64,000 bases of DNA, taken from NCBI GenBank assembly GCA_964559455.1, contig CAZLHO010000008.1, positions 1 through 64,000 of the forward strand, read 5' to 3'. A program made the translations under genes and the position numbers. Of the stretch, positions 43,802 to 53,134 are shown in pieces. Below the pieces are notes generated by a model that was not told the DNA's origin, searched no databases, and worked only from the letters and a program-made list of their open reading frames with translations. The DNA is from CAZLHO01 sp964559455. GTDB lineage: Bacteria > Krumholzibacteriota > Krumholzibacteriia > LZORAL124-64-63. Numbering within the stretch: the first letter of the stretch is position 1; every line of letters starts with the position of its first letter.

Positions 43802-44247
43802 TCCGGGACCTCCGGCGGCTCCGGCGCGGCGACGTCCTCCTGCGCCTTGGCCCCGGCCGCCGCGCGGTCCAGCAGCCCGTTGACGAAGCCGACGGCGCGC
43901 TCGTCGACGAAGAGGCGCGCCAGTTCGCAGGCCTCGTTGATGACCACGCGCACCGGCACCTCGGGCTGGAACTTCAGCTCGGCCAGCGCCAGGCGGAAGA
44001 TCGCGCGCTCGACCTGGCCCACGCGCGAGGGATCCCAGTGCTCCAGCAGGTCGTCCAGGCTGCGGTCGAGTTCGGCGCGGTGGGCGCTGATATGCGCCGC
44101 CAGCGACCGCACGTAGGCCACAGTCTCGGGCGCGGGGGCGCGCCGTTCGACCTGGTCGTCAAGGCAATCCAACAGGTCGCCGCCGCTGATCGCGGAGGCG
44201 TAGAGGGCCTGCACCAGGAGCTGGCGGCCCTTGCTTCGCTTGCCCAC
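43798..44247 (-). CDS. nusB: Transcription antitermination factor NusB
   Basis: Binds boxA RNA with S10 to prevent premature termination in rRNA operons. 149 residues, all-helical. Start GTG at 44247 with GAGGGG ahead. Typical elements: basic N-terminus GKRSKGRQLLVQALYA, central VGQVERAIFRLALAEL, and PVRVVINEACELARLFV followed by FVNGLLDRAA. Placement after ribH is common across bacteria. An Ala/Pro/Glu tail of about 20 residues is extra. Confidence 0.95.
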   Translation of the reverse strand: MGKRSKGRQLLVQALYASAISGGDLLDCLDDQVERRAPAPETVAYVRSLAAHISAHRAELDRSLDDLLEHWDPSRVGQVERAIFRLALAELKFQPEVPVRVVINEACELARLFVDERAVGFVNGLLDRAAAGAKAQEDVAAPEPPEVPE

Positions 44248-44249
44248 GG

Positions 44250-44723
44250 CTACCCCTCGTCGATGACGCGCCAGAGATCGATCATTTCCAGGGCCGTCAA
44301 CGCCGCGTCGAAGCCCTTGTTCCCGGCCTTGGTCCCGGACCTCTCGATGGCCTGGTCCAGCGTGTCGGCGGTGATGACACCGAAAGTCACGGGCACCTTG
44401 CTGTCAAGCGATACCTGGGCCACGCCCTTGACCACTTCGGAGGCGATGAAGCCGAAGTGCGGGGTGTCGCCCTGGATCAGACAGCCCAGGCAGATCACGG
44501 CCGCGTAGCGGCCCGATCCGGCCAGGCGCTGGGCGGCCATCGGGATCTCGAAGCTGCCGGGCACCCAGGCCGTGTCCACGTCGGCGTCGTCGACGCCGTG
44601 GCGGCGCAGGCAGTCGAGCGCGCCGTCCAGCAGCTCGCGCACGATGAAGTCGTTGAAGCGGCTCGCCACGACGGCGATCTTCGCGCCGCGGGCCTCGAAG
44701 TTGCCCTGGAAGTTCCTGCCCAT
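44250..44723 (-). CDS. ribH: 6,7-dimethyl-8-ribityllumazine synthase
   Basis: Condenses the aminouracil intermediate with dihydroxybutanone phosphate, the penultimate riboflavin step. 157 residues from ATG 44723 behind GAGGAGG. Diagnostic motifs: [69 protein letters not shown] and [20 protein letters not shown]. Usually assembles as a 60-mer or pentamers. Confidence 0.98.
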   Translation of the reverse strand: MGRNFQGNFEARGAKIAVVASRFNDFIVRELLDGALDCLRRHGVDDADVDTAWVPGSFEIPMAAQRLAGSGRYAAVICLGCLIQGDTPHFGFIASEVVKGVAQVSLDSKVPVTFGVITADTLDQAIERSGTKAGNKGFDAALTALEMIDLWRVIDEG

Positions 44724-44776
44724 CGTCCCTCCTCTGTTGCGGACGCCCCGTCGCAGGCGCGTCCGCGTTCGTAACG

Positions 44777-46054
44777 TCAGCCCTCGTCGGCGGCCTGATC
44801 GGCCCCGACCTGATCCAGCAGATGGCCCATGCGGGTCTTCTTGGTCCGCAGGTAGGCCAGGTTGCGCACGTTGGGACGGATCTCGAGAGGCACGCGCCCC
44901 ACGACCTCCAGCCCGTAGCTGTCCAGCCCCACGATCTTGCGCGGGTTGTTCGTCATCAGTTCCATGCGGCGCACGCCCAGGTCGCGCAGGATCTGGGCGC
45001 CGATGCCGTATTCGCGCAGGTCGGCGGCGAAGCCCAGCCGGTGGTTCGCCTCGACGGTGTCCGCGCCGTCGTCCTGCAGGCGGTAAGCCTTGAGCTTGTT
45101 CACCAGGCCGATGCCGCGCCCCTCCTGCCGCATGTACAGGAAGACGCCGCAGCCCCGCTCCTCGATCTGCCGCAGCGCGGCCTCCATCTGCTCGCCGCAG
45201 TCGCAGCGCAGCGAGTGGAAGAGGTCGCCGGTCATGCACTCGGAATGCACGCGCACCAGGGTGACGCCCTCGGGGTCCGGCTCGCCCTTGACCAGGGCCA
45301 CGTGCTCGGCGTCGTCGACCGAGGTGCGGTAGACGGCCATGCGGAAGTCGCCGAAGCGGGTGGGCAGCGAGACCTCGGCCTCGCGGCGCACCAGCTTCTC
45401 GTGGCCGCGGCGGTAGCGGATCAGGTCGGCGATCGAGACCAGCTTCAGGCCGAAGTGGTCGGCCAGCTCGCGCAGGCGCGGCACCCGGGCCATGGTCCCG
45501 TCCTCGTCCATGATCTCGCAGAGGATGCCCGCGGGCTGCAGGCCGGCGATGCCGCAGAGGTCGATGACGGCCTCGGTGTGGCCGGCGCGCTGCAGGACGC
45601 CGCCGGGCTGGGCCTCCAGGGGGAAGAGGTGGCCCGGCCGGGCCAGGTCTCCGGGGCGGGCGTCGGGCTCGACGAAGACGCGCACGGTGCGCGCCCGGTC
45701 GGGCGCCGAGATGCCCGTGGTCGTGCCCCGGGCGGCGTCGACCGAGACCGTGAAGCGGGTGGACAGGTGCGCGGTGTCGCGGGCCACCATCGGGTCCAGG
45801 TCGAGGGCGCGGGCCCGCTCGGTGGTGATCGCCACGCAGATCAGGCCGCGGCCGTGCTTGGTGACGAAGTTGATCGCCTCGGGGGTCACGCGCTCGGCGG
45901 CCATCACGAAGTCGCCCTCGTTCTCGCGGTCGGCGTCGTCGACCACGATGACGAACTCGCCGGCGCGCAGGGCCGCCACGGCCTCCTCGATGGTGTCGAG
46001 CGGCGTCAGGTCCGTCTGCTCCGGATCCGGGCCGGTCACGAAGTCGTCGCGCAT
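44777..46054 (-). CDS. ribBA: Bifunctional DHBP synthase / GTP cyclohydrolase II
   Basis: Provides both riboflavin precursors. 425 residues. Residues 1-215 are dihydroxybutanone-phosphate synthase ([49 protein letters not shown]). The rest is GTP cyclohydrolase II: zinc site [51 protein letters not shown]. The start is set at ATG 46054, six bases after AAGGA; an ATG at 46060 and TTG at 46072 are in frame but too close to that site. Confidence 0.97.
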   Translation of the reverse strand: MRDDFVTGPDPEQTDLTPLDTIEEAVAALRAGEFVIVVDDADRENEGDFVMAAERVTPEAINFVTKHGRGLICVAITTERARALDLDPMVARDTAHLSTRFTVSVDAARGTTTGISAPDRARTVRVFVEPDARPGDLARPGHLFPLEAQPGGVLQRAGHTEAVIDLCGIAGLQPAGILCEIMDEDGTMARVPRLRELADHFGLKLVSIADLIRYRRGHEKLVRREAEVSLPTRFGDFRMAVYRTSVDDAEHVALVKGEPDPEGVTLVRVHSECMTGDLFHSLRCDCGEQMEAALRQIEERGCGVFLYMRQEGRGIGLVNKLKAYRLQDDGADTVEANHRLGFAADLREYGIGAQILRDLGVRRMELMTNNPRKIVGLDSYGLEVVGRVPLEIRPNVRNLAYLRTKKTRMGHLLDQVGADQAADEG

Positions 46055-46077
46055 GTCCATTCCTTCCGGCAACGGTT

Positions 46078-46767
46078 TCAGCCGCCGTAGCGGCGGCCGC
46101 GTCCCGAACGGCCGAAGCCGCGGGCGCGCAGGTCCTCGATCCTCAGGGCCGGCTTCGGCTCGGGCGCCTCGTTCCCGGGGGCCGTCTCGGCCCCGCGTCC
46201 CGACTTGGCCAGCACGTCGGTCTCGATGTTCACCCGGTCGCCGCGGCGCAGGTCGCCGAGCTTGGTCGCGGCCAGGGTGTGGGGCACGAGCCAGACCGTG
46301 AAGCGGTCCGTGAACGGGCCCTCGTCCAGGGTCAGACTGACGCCGTCCAGCGCCACCGAGCCCTTGGGCAGCAGGTGCGCGGCCAGGGCCCCGGGCAAGG
46401 CGACGGTCAGCACCAGCCCCGCGCCCCGTCGCTCGCGGCGCAGCACCTCGCCCACGCCGTCGACGTGGCCCAGCACCAGGTGGCCACCCAACGGATCGCC
46501 GGCGCGCAGGGCCGGCTCCAGGTGCAGCCGGCGGCCGGGGCGCCAGTCGCCGAGCGTGGCCACCCGCCGCGTCTCGGCCACGGCCTCGACCTCGACCCGC
46601 CCGCGCCCGGCGGCGACGACGGTCAGGCAGACGCCGTCCACGGCCAGGCTGTCGCCCAGGGCCAGGCCCGGGGCGCTCAGCGGGGCCTCGATCCCGAGCC
46701 GGGTCACGGCGCCGCCCGCGCGCACCGCGTTCAGCCTGCCGATCTCGCGCACCAGGCCGGTGAACAT
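46078..46767 (-). CDS. ribE: Riboflavin synthase alpha subunit
   Basis: Dismutates two lumazines to riboflavin. 229 residues. N-terminal [12 protein letters not shown], the [16 protein letters not shown] repeat and its second-domain copy [16 protein letters not shown], with [13 protein letters not shown] between, show the two-barrel fold. The last 35 residues (about 195-229) are an extra tail, first acidic/Pro-rich then Arg/Gly-rich ([16 protein letters not shown]), not part of the enzyme fold. One base separates it from the ribD stop. Confidence 0.96.
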   Translation of the reverse strand: MFTGLVREIGRLNAVRAGGAVTRLGIEAPLSAPGLALGDSLAVDGVCLTVVAAGRGRVEVEAVAETRRVATLGDWRPGRRLHLEPALRAGDPLGGHLVLGHVDGVGEVLRRERRGAGLVLTVALPGALAAHLLPKGSVALDGVSLTLDEGPFTDRFTVWLVPHTLAATKLGDLRRGDRVNIETDVLAKSGRGAETAPGNEAPEPKPALRIEDLRARGFGRSGRGRRYGG

Positions 46768-46768
46768 C

Positions 46769-47929
46769 TCAGGCCTCCCCCCCGACCGGCCGCGTCCGCC
46801 GCGGGTCGGTCAGCTCCGCCAGCAGCGCGGCGAAGGAAATGCGGTCGCGGACCTGGCGCAGGTCCGGCCCCAGGGTCGCGACGTCGGTCAGCCGGAAGTC
46901 GGCCGCCGCCGCCGGGGCGGCGAAGGCCGGCCAGGCCGGCCCGTCCCCGAGCAGCAGGGGCGCGGTGTAGGCGACCCAGCGGTCGACCACGCCCGCGGCC
47001 AGGCAGGCGGCCGCCAGACGGGGTCCGCCCTCGATCATCACCACCCGGGAGCCGAAGGCGGCCAGGGCGTCCCGCAGCGCCGCGGGATCGACCCGGCCGT
47101 CGCGCTCGGCGCAGAGCAGCACCGTGACGCCGCTTCCGCGCAGCTTCGCGACCCGGTCCGGGTCCGCGCCGACGCCGGCGCAGATCAGGTCCGGCGCGCG
47201 GCCGCCGTCGACGTCCAGGCTCAGGTCGCTGTCCACCCAGCCGGCGAGCGGGTCGGCGGCCGGGCAGTCGTCTCCGGCCAGGCGGCCGTCCAGACGCGGG
47301 CGGTCGGCGCGCGCCGTCCCCTCGCCCACCAGCACGACGTCGCACCAGCGGCGCAGGCGATGAACGTCGGCCCGGGCGGCCTCTCCCGTCAGGTAGAAGG
47401 GAGCCCCGTCGAGGTCGCGCGCCGGCGGCGGCGCGAAGCGGCCGTCCAGCGAGACAGCCGTCTTGAGCAGGACGAAGGGCCGGGCGAAGGCCTCGCTGGC
47501 CGCGAAGGGCCAGATCATCTCCAGGCATTCCCGGCCGCAGACGCCCACTTCGACCGCGATCGCCGCCGCCGCCGCCGTCGCCAGGCCGCCGCCGGGGACG
47601 CCGGGATTGGGGTCGGCGACGCCGACCACGAGCCGCGCCACCCCGCTGTCGGTCACCAGCGGGGCGCAGGCCTCGGTCCGGCCGCGGTGGTTGCAGGGCT
47701 CCAGGGTGACGTAGAGGGTCGCGCCCCGGGCGCGGTCGCCGGCCTCGGCCAGAGCCACCCGCTCGGCGTGGGCCGTTCCGGCGCCCTGATGCGCGCCGCG
47801 GCCGACGATCTCGCCGTCGCGCACGACGACCGCGCCCACCGGCGGGTTGGGCCAGGGACGCCCGGGCAGGCGCGCGGCGAGGCGCAGGGCCTCAATCATG
47901 AAACGGATGTCTTCGGATTCGCGGCGCAT
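46769..47929 (-). CDS. ribD: Bifunctional diaminohydroxyphosphoribosylaminopyrimidine deaminase / reductase
   Basis: Catalyses the second and third riboflavin steps. 386 residues from ATG 47929. Deaminase domain with zinc motif AHAERVALAEAG and LEPCNHRGRTEACAPLV; reductase domain from about residue 150 (LLKTAVSLDGRF, DVVLVGEGTARADRPRLDGR, VVMIEGGPRLAAACL). The C-terminal substrate region is shorter and Ala-rich. First gene of the operon after the FMN riboswitch; its Shine-Dalgarno GGAGAG overlaps a small hairpin. A longer frame to 48013 would enter the riboswitch. Confidence 0.95.
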   Translation of the reverse strand: MRRESEDIRFMIEALRLAARLPGRPWPNPPVGAVVVRDGEIVGRGAHQGAGTAHAERVALAEAGDRARGATLYVTLEPCNHRGRTEACAPLVTDSGVARLVVGVADPNPGVPGGGLATAAAAAIAVEVGVCGRECLEMIWPFAASEAFARPFVLLKTAVSLDGRFAPPPARDLDGAPFYLTGEAARADVHRLRRWCDVVLVGEGTARADRPRLDGRLAGDDCPAADPLAGWVDSDLSLDVDGGRAPDLICAGVGADPDRVAKLRGSGVTVLLCAERDGRVDPAALRDALAAFGSRVVMIEGGPRLAAACLAAGVVDRWVAYTAPLLLGDGPAWPAFAAPAAAADFRLTDVATLGPDLRQVRDRISFAALLAELTDPRRTRPVGGEA

Positions 47930-47930
47930 G

Positions 47931-47947
47931 CTCTCCGTCGGGGACGG
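47931..47947 (-). promoter_or_regulatory. ribD Shine-Dalgarno with overlapping hairpin
   Basis: On minus, CCGTC-CCC-GACGG (47935-47947) forms a 5-bp stem whose 3-prime arm overlaps the first two bases of GGAGAG (47931-47936), just ahead of ATG 47929. No U-tract follows any hairpin between the aptamer and ribD, so control at translation initiation is the likelier mode. Confidence 0.4.
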
Positions 47948-48010
47948 CGGCGCCGGATGGCAGGCAGGCGGAACGGACGGCACCGCGCACGGCAACGGCG
48001 CCGGGCGTCC

Positions 48011-48135
48011 CAACTTCTCCCATCCAGACTCTCACTGTCGGCCCCGGAATTCCACCGGGTCGGCCCCCGCCGCGCTGCGGAAGGGGTTCGCGGGCTCTGA
48101 CCGCCGGTGGGGAATTGCACCCCGCCCCGAAGTTG
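48011..48135 (-). promoter_or_regulatory. FMN riboswitch (RFN element)
   Basis: Read on minus, the aptamer has P1 CAACTTC/GAAGTTG (7 bp) closing all conserved blocks in order: GGGGCGGGGTGCAATTCCCC, ACCGGCGGT, AGCCCGCGA, GGTGGAATTCC, CCGACAGT and AGTCTGGATGGGAGAAG. It binds FMN and turns down the riboflavin genes. About 80 bases separate it from the ribD start. Confidence 0.97.
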
Positions 48136-48177
48136 TGGACCAGCAATGTCGTACCGGGATCCGCTCCCGGCTTCCCC

Positions 48178-48206
48178 AAGCTAAGATTCCGACCGCCGAC
48201 TGTCAA
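48178..48206 (-). promoter_or_regulatory. Promoter of the riboflavin operon
   Basis: On minus: perfect -35 TTGACA (48201-48206), 17 bases, TAGCTT (48178-48183). Expected initiation near 48171, 36 bases before the riboswitch P1 stem, and directly downstream of the ftsY stop. Confidence 0.6.
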
Positions 48207-48218
48207 GACGCGACGGTC

Positions 48219-49259
48219 TCATTCGCCGGCGGCCGCGTCGGCGCCGGGAGCGCCGGCGAAGAGAGCGTCGACGAAGGCCTCGGGGTCGAAGGCGGCGATG
48301 TCCTCGGCGCGCTCCCCCACCCCGACCCAGCGCACCGGCAGGCCCAGGGTCTCGGCGATGGCGATGACGATGCCGCCGCGGGCCGTCCCGTCCAGCTTGG
48401 TCAGGAAGAGGCCGTCCACGGGCACGGTCTCGGCGAAGACCCGGGCCTGGGCCAGGCCGTTCTGCCCGGTGTTGGCGTCGACGACCAGCAGGGTCTCGGG
48501 CGCGCGGCCGGTCTTGCGCGCGATCACCCGCGCCATCTTGCCCAGTTCCTCCATCAGGTTGGACTTGGTGTGGAGACGGCCGGCGGTGTCGACGATGACC
48601 AGGTCGTGACCGCGGGCCGCCGCGGCCGAAAGGGCGTCGAAGACGACGGCGGCGGGGTCCGCGCCCTGGCCCTGCTGGACGCAGTCCACGCCGACCCGTT
48701 CGGACCAGATCCGCAGCTGCTCGACGGCGGCGGCGCGGAAGGTGTCGGCGGCGGCGAGCAGCACCTTTCGGCCCTCGGCCTTGTAGTGGGCGGCCAGCTT
48801 GGCGATGCTCGTGGTCTTGCCGGTGCCGTTGACCCCGACCACGAAGACCACATGCGGTCCGGAGGCGGGCTCCGGGGCGACGGCCTCGGCCGCGGCCTTG
48901 CCCTTCCCCTTCTTCTTCCGCTTGCCGCCCCCGTCCTCGCCGGGCAGGCCCCAGGAGACGCGGGCGACCTTGGGCTTGGCCTCGACCAGGATGTCGCGGA
49001 GGTCGGAGCGGATCACGCGCAGGACGGCGTCCAGATCGGCGTCCTCCTTCTCCTCCTTCAGGCGGCGCTCGATGCTGCGCACGACGCGGGTGCTGGCCGC
49101 CACGCCGAGGTCGGCGGCCAGGAGCATCTCCTCGATGCGGTCCAGGGTGTCGGCGTCCAGGCGCACGCGGCCGCGGAGGAGCCCGCCGAGCCCGCCGAAG
49201 AGCGAGTCGCGGGTCTTGCCCAGCCCCTGGCGCAGCCGGTCGAAGGCGCCGCGGATCAA
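48219..49259 (-). CDS. ftsY: Signal recognition particle receptor FtsY
   Basis: Membrane-bound SRP receptor GTPase for co-translational targeting. 346 residues from a TTG at 49259 overlapping the smc stop as TTGA, with GGAGG ahead. N domain at about 1-95, G domain with [54 protein letters not shown] and [11 protein letters not shown]. Between the N domain and the P-loop there is an extra linker of about 30-40 residues with a basic run KRKKKGKGK. No long acidic A domain is present. Confidence 0.95.
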   Translation of the reverse strand: MIRGAFDRLRQGLGKTRDSLFGGLGGLLRGRVRLDADTLDRIEEMLLAADLGVAASTRVVRSIERRLKEEKEDADLDAVLRVIRSDLRDILVEAKPKVARVSWGLPGEDGGGKRKKKGKGKAAAEAVAPEPASGPHVVFVVGVNGTGKTTSIAKLAAHYKAEGRKVLLAAADTFRAAAVEQLRIWSERVGVDCVQQGQGADPAAVVFDALSAAAARGHDLVIVDTAGRLHTKSNLMEELGKMARVIARKTGRAPETLLVVDANTGQNGLAQARVFAETVPVDGLFLTKLDGTARGGIVIAIAETLGLPVRWVGVGERAEDIAAFDPEAFVDALFAGAPGADAAAGE

Positions 49260-52200
49260 AGTTCGGCCTCCGGGAAGTCGTCCCCGGCGCCGCCGTCGGC
49301 GGCCGCGGCCGCGGCCGGCGGGTCGGCGACGGCCGCCTCGGCCTCCCCGGCCGACTCCGGCTCGTCGTCCAGCGTCAGCCGCATCTCCTCCCCTTCGGGC
49401 GAAGCGCCGCCCGCGTCCAGCATCGTGATGCTGATGGCGTCGCGATCGAGCCGGTGGCGGCGCTGGGCGATGGCGCGGCCCAGCTCCTCGTCGTCCAGGC
49501 TGTCGGCCACGTCCTGGAAGCTGACCGACACCAGCGACGAGACTCCCTGCTCCATCATCGTCACGCCGTAGAGATGGTTGGCCGTCTCCATGGTCAGCTT
49601 GTTGTGGGTCACGACCAGGAACTGCGTGTTGCGCGAGAACTCGCGCAGCATCTTCACGAAGCGGTGCACGTTGGCGTCGTCCAGCGGGGCGTCGGCCTCG
49701 TCGAGCAGGCAGAAGGGCGACGGCTTGACCAGGTAGACGGCGAAGAGCAGGGCGAGGGCCGTCATGCAGCGCTCGCCGCCCGAAAGCAGGCGGATGTGGT
49801 CGACGCGCTTGCCCTTGGGCTGGGCCAGGATCCGCAGGTCGCTCTCCAGGGGATCGTCCGCCCGCTCGAGCAGCAAGTCGGCGTGCCCGCCCTCGAAGAG
49901 GGTCTGGAAGACGGCCACGTAGTTGCGGCGCACCTCCTCGAAGGTCTCGCGGAAGAGCTTGCGCGCGGTGCGGTTGATGCGGTCGATCGTCGACTCCAGG
50001 TCGTCGCGGGCCTTCTCGACGTCGGCCAGCTGCCCCTCCAGGAACTGCAGGCGCTCCTTCTTCTGCTCGTACTCCTCGATGGCCAGATGGTTGACGGCGC
50101 CCAGGGACGACAGCCGCTGCCGGCGCTCGTCGAGCAGGGTGCGGGCCTGTTCCGGCTGGAAGACGTCGCCGTCCCGCTCCAGCTCCTTCGGCAGGGCCTC
50201 GGGATCGCAGCCGCGGATCAGCTCGCGGAAGGCCCCCTTGTACTGCTCTTCGACGCGATCGACGAGGTTGGCGCGGCGCACATCGAGGGTGGCCAGCTCG
50301 GTCTCGATCTCGTGGATGCGCTCGCGGCAGCCCTGGCGCTTCTCGTCGATCTCCTTGATGCGGTCGTACCAGACGGCCGTCTCCTGGTGGAGGGCGGCGA
50401 TGGCGTCGGCCGAGGCCTGCACCAGGCGGCGCCGGCGCTCGCGCTCGTCCAGCCCGGCGGTCAGGCTGTTGCGACGCTCGACGATCTGCTCCTCGAGCGA
50501 GACGATCTCCCCGCGTCCGAGCTCGATCTCCTGGCGCAGCCGCTCCTCGCCGGCGGTGAGCTCGGCCACGCTCTCGCGCAGGTGGCCCAGGGCCGCCTCC
50601 AGCTCGCGCACCTCGCCGATGCGGCGGGAATGGGTCAAGCGCTTGTGCTCGACGTCGGCCCGCGTCAGGTCACGCTGCCGCTCGTCGGAAGCGACCTGCC
50701 GACGCAGCTCGTCCAGACGCACGGAGCTGTCGTCGCGCTGCCTGCCGCTCTGGTCCAGATCGCCCCTCAGCTCCGACATCTGGGATTGGAATCCGGCCAC
50801 CGACTCCTCCAGCGAGGCGGCGTCGCGCTCCAGGGCCTCGATGCGGGCCGCGGCGGCCTCGTCGCGGCTGCGCGACTCGGCGGCCTCGACGTGCAGGCGG
50901 CTCAGCTCGCCGTCGCAGGCCTCGAGCTCGGCGCGGGCCCCGCCGAACTCGCGGCGGACCTCCTCGCGGCCGGCGACCGCCTTCTCGCGCCGGGCGCGCA
51001 GGCCGGCGACCGCGTCGTCGGCCTCGGCGATCTCGCGGGCCAGGCTCTCGAGCTTCTCGGTGCGTCCGAGCAGGCTGACCTCCTCGCCCCGCCCGCGCCC
51101 GCCGCGGACGACGCCGTCGCTGGTCACGAGCAGTCCCTGCCGCGACAGGCAGACGATGGGCGTTCGGCCGGCATGCGCCGAAGCGGCGGCCAGGGCGCTC
51201 GCGTCGTCGGCGAAGGTCCAGGTGCGGGCCAGCAGCCGGCGCAAATGGCGCGACGCCGCGCCGTCGCCGTGGACCAGGTCCCGGGCGGGAGCGCCGCCGA
51301 CGGGCGCGTCGCCCGAGTCGGCGGGGGGCTCGTCGGAGGCGGCGACCAGGAACCCGGCTCGACCCTTGCCGTCGGTGCGCAGCTCCCCCACCAGGTCGTA
51401 GGCGGTGGCGGTCCGGTCGACGACCACGGCGTCCAGCAGATCGCCGAGCAGGATCTCGAAGGCCTCGGTCCAGCCCTCGGCCACCGTCAGACGGTCGGCG
51501 AGGCTGCCCAGCACGCGGGCGTCGCCGGCCCGGGACTGCAGCACCGCGCGCGCGGCGCCGCCGTAGCCCTCGTAGCTCTCGACGATGTCCTTGAGCATCT
51601 CGTGGCGCGAGCGCAGCGACTCGCGGCGGGCCTCGCGGGCGGCCACGTCCTCGGCCAGCTTCTCGGCCTCGGCCTGCAGGTCCTGCTGGCGACGCTCGAG
51701 ACCGGCCAGGCGCTCCAGGAGATCGCGGCGCCGGGCGGCGGCCTCGTCCCGGGACGCTTCCAGGACGGACAGGCGCTCGCCGGCCTCGCCGCGGGTCCCG
51801 GCCAGGATCTCCCGCTCCGCGGCCAGGGCGCGCAGGCGCTCGCGGCGGTTCTCGATGCGGATCTCCAGCTCGCGGAGTTCGGACTTGTGCCGGTTGTCGG
51901 TCTCGATGAACTCCAGGTTCAGCTGGCTGGCCTCTTCCAACGAACGACGCCCGGCCTCGAAGCGCGACTCCTGCAGCTTCAGGTCCTCGGCGGCGGTCTC
52001 CAGCTCGGCGGACAGCGCCTCGGCCTGCGCGGTCAGCTCGGCGCGACGCCGGTCCAGGTCGGCGATCTCGGCGGTGGCCTCCTCGCGCCGGGTGCAGGTG
52101 TCCGCCACGGCCTCGGTGTTCTCCTGCAGCCGTCGGCGATGGTCCTCGATGCGCTGTTCCTGGAGCAGGACCTTCTGCTCGTTCTTCTGCAGATCCTCCT

Positions 52201-53080
52201 CGAAGGCCTGCAGCGATTCCTCGAGCCCGCGCCGCTCGGCCTCGCGCTCGTCGACGGCGGGACGGGTGGCCTCCACCTTCGCGCGCAGCTCGGCCAGCTC
52301 GCCGGCGTCCGCCTCGGACAGCACGGTGAGCTCCTGCTTCTGGGCGCCCAGGTCGCGCTCCCGCTCGCTCATGTCGCGCCAGGCGCGGCCGGCGAGATGC
52401 AGGTCCAGCGATCGGATCTCCTCGTAGAGACGCTTGTAGCGGCGGGCCTTGCCGACCTGCCGCTGCAGCGAGCGCACCTCGCGCCCGATCTCGTCGATGA
52501 TGTCGCGCAGGCGCAGCAGGTCGCGCTCGGTGTGGTCCAGCTTGCGCTGGGCCTCCTTGCGGCGGGCCTTGTACTTGACGATGCCGGCGCCCTCCTCGAT
52601 GAGCAGGCGCACCTCCTGGCTGTTGTCGCTCAGGACGCGGCTGATCTTCTCCTGCTCGATCACGCTGTACGCCGTGTTGTTGACGCCGCTGTCGAAGAAG
52701 AGGTCGCGCAGGTCGCGCAGGCGGACGGGCGCGTCGTTCAGGTAGTACTGGCTGAAGCCGTCGCGGGTGACCCGCCGCTTGACGACCACCTCGGTGAAGT
52801 CGATGGGCAGGGCGCGGTCCTCGTTGGTGAAGGTCAGCGCGACCTCGGCCAGGGTGACGGGCTTCCGCTTGGCCGTGCCCTTGAAGATGATGTCCTCCAT
52901 CTTCTCGCCGCGGAGCTGCTTGGCGGACTGCTCCCCCAGCACCCAGCGGATGGCGTCGACGATGTTGCTCTTGCCGCAGCCGTTGGGCCCCAGGATCGCG
53001 GTGATCCCCTCGTCGAACTCGAGGACGGTCTTGTCCACGAAGGACTTGAAGCCCATCAATTCCACGCGTTTCAGTCTCAA
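49256..53080 (-). CDS. smc: Chromosome segregation protein SMC
   Basis: Condensin ATPase. About 1274 residues, longer than the usual 1180. Start at TTG 53080 (AGGTGA ahead), giving the canonical beginning RLKRVELMGFKSF; a GTG at 53101 adds seven residues. Walker A ILGPNGCGKSNIVDAI, coiled coil about 170-500, hinge about 510-670 (YEGYGGAARAVLQS, LGDLLDAVVVD), second coiled coil, then ABC signature HIRLLSGGERCMTALALLFA and Walker B FCLLDEADAPLDDANV. The last 90 residues form an acidic, Ala-rich tail beyond the head. ScpA/ScpB are not in the window. Confidence 0.96.
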   Translation of the reverse strand: MRLKRVELMGFKSFVDKTVLEFDEGITAILGPNGCGKSNIVDAIRWVLGEQSAKQLRGEKMEDIIFKGTAKRKPVTLAEVALTFTNEDRALPIDFTEVVVKRRVTRDGFSQYYLNDAPVRLRDLRDLFFDSGVNNTAYSVIEQEKISRVLSDNSQEVRLLIEEGAGIVKYKARRKEAQRKLDHTERDLLRLRDIIDEIGREVRSLQRQVGKARRYKRLYEEIRSLDLHLAGRAWRDMSERERDLGAQKQELTVLSEADAGELAELRAKVEATRPAVDEREAERRGLEESLQAFEEDLQKNEQKVLLQEQRIEDHRRRLQENTEAVADTCTRREEATAEIADLDRRRAELTAQAEALSAELETAAEDLKLQESRFEAGRRSLEEASQLNLEFIETDNRHKSELRELEIRIENRRERLRALAAEREILAGTRGEAGERLSVLEASRDEAAARRRDLLERLAGLERRQQDLQAEAEKLAEDVAAREARRESLRSRHEMLKDIVESYEGYGGAARAVLQSRAGDARVLGSLADRLTVAEGWTEAFEILLGDLLDAVVVDRTATAYDLVGELRTDGKGRAGFLVAASDEPPADSGDAPVGGAPARDLVHGDGAASRHLRRLLARTWTFADDASALAAASAHAGRTPIVCLSRQGLLVTSDGVVRGGRGRGEEVSLLGRTEKLESLAREIAEADDAVAGLRARREKAVAGREEVRREFGGARAELEACDGELSRLHVEAAESRSRDEAAAARIEALERDAASLEESVAGFQSQMSELRGDLDQSGRQRDDSSVRLDELRRQVASDERQRDLTRADVEHKRLTHSRRIGEVRELEAALGHLRESVAELTAGEERLRQEIELGRGEIVSLEEQIVERRNSLTAGLDERERRRRLVQASADAIAALHQETAVWYDRIKEIDEKRQGCRERIHEIETELATLDVRRANLVDRVEEQYKGAFRELIRGCDPEALPKELERDGDVFQPEQARTLLDERRQRLSSLGAVNHLAIEEYEQKKERLQFLEGQLADVEKARDDLESTIDRINRTARKLFRETFEEVRRNYVAVFQTLFEGGHADLLLERADDPLESDLRILAQPKGKRVDHIRLLSGGERCMTALALLFAVYLVKPSPFCLLDEADAPLDDANVHRFVKMLREFSRNTQFLVVTHNKLTMETANHLYGVTMMEQGVSSLVSVSFQDVADSLDDEELGRAIAQRRHRLDRDAISITMLDAGGASPEGEEMRLTLDDEPESAGEAEAAVADPPAAAAAADGGAGDDFPEAEL

Positions 53081-53134
53081 GCCATCACCTTTCGCCGCCA
53101 CCGGGGGCCGCCGCGCGGCACCGTGGGGTCGTGG

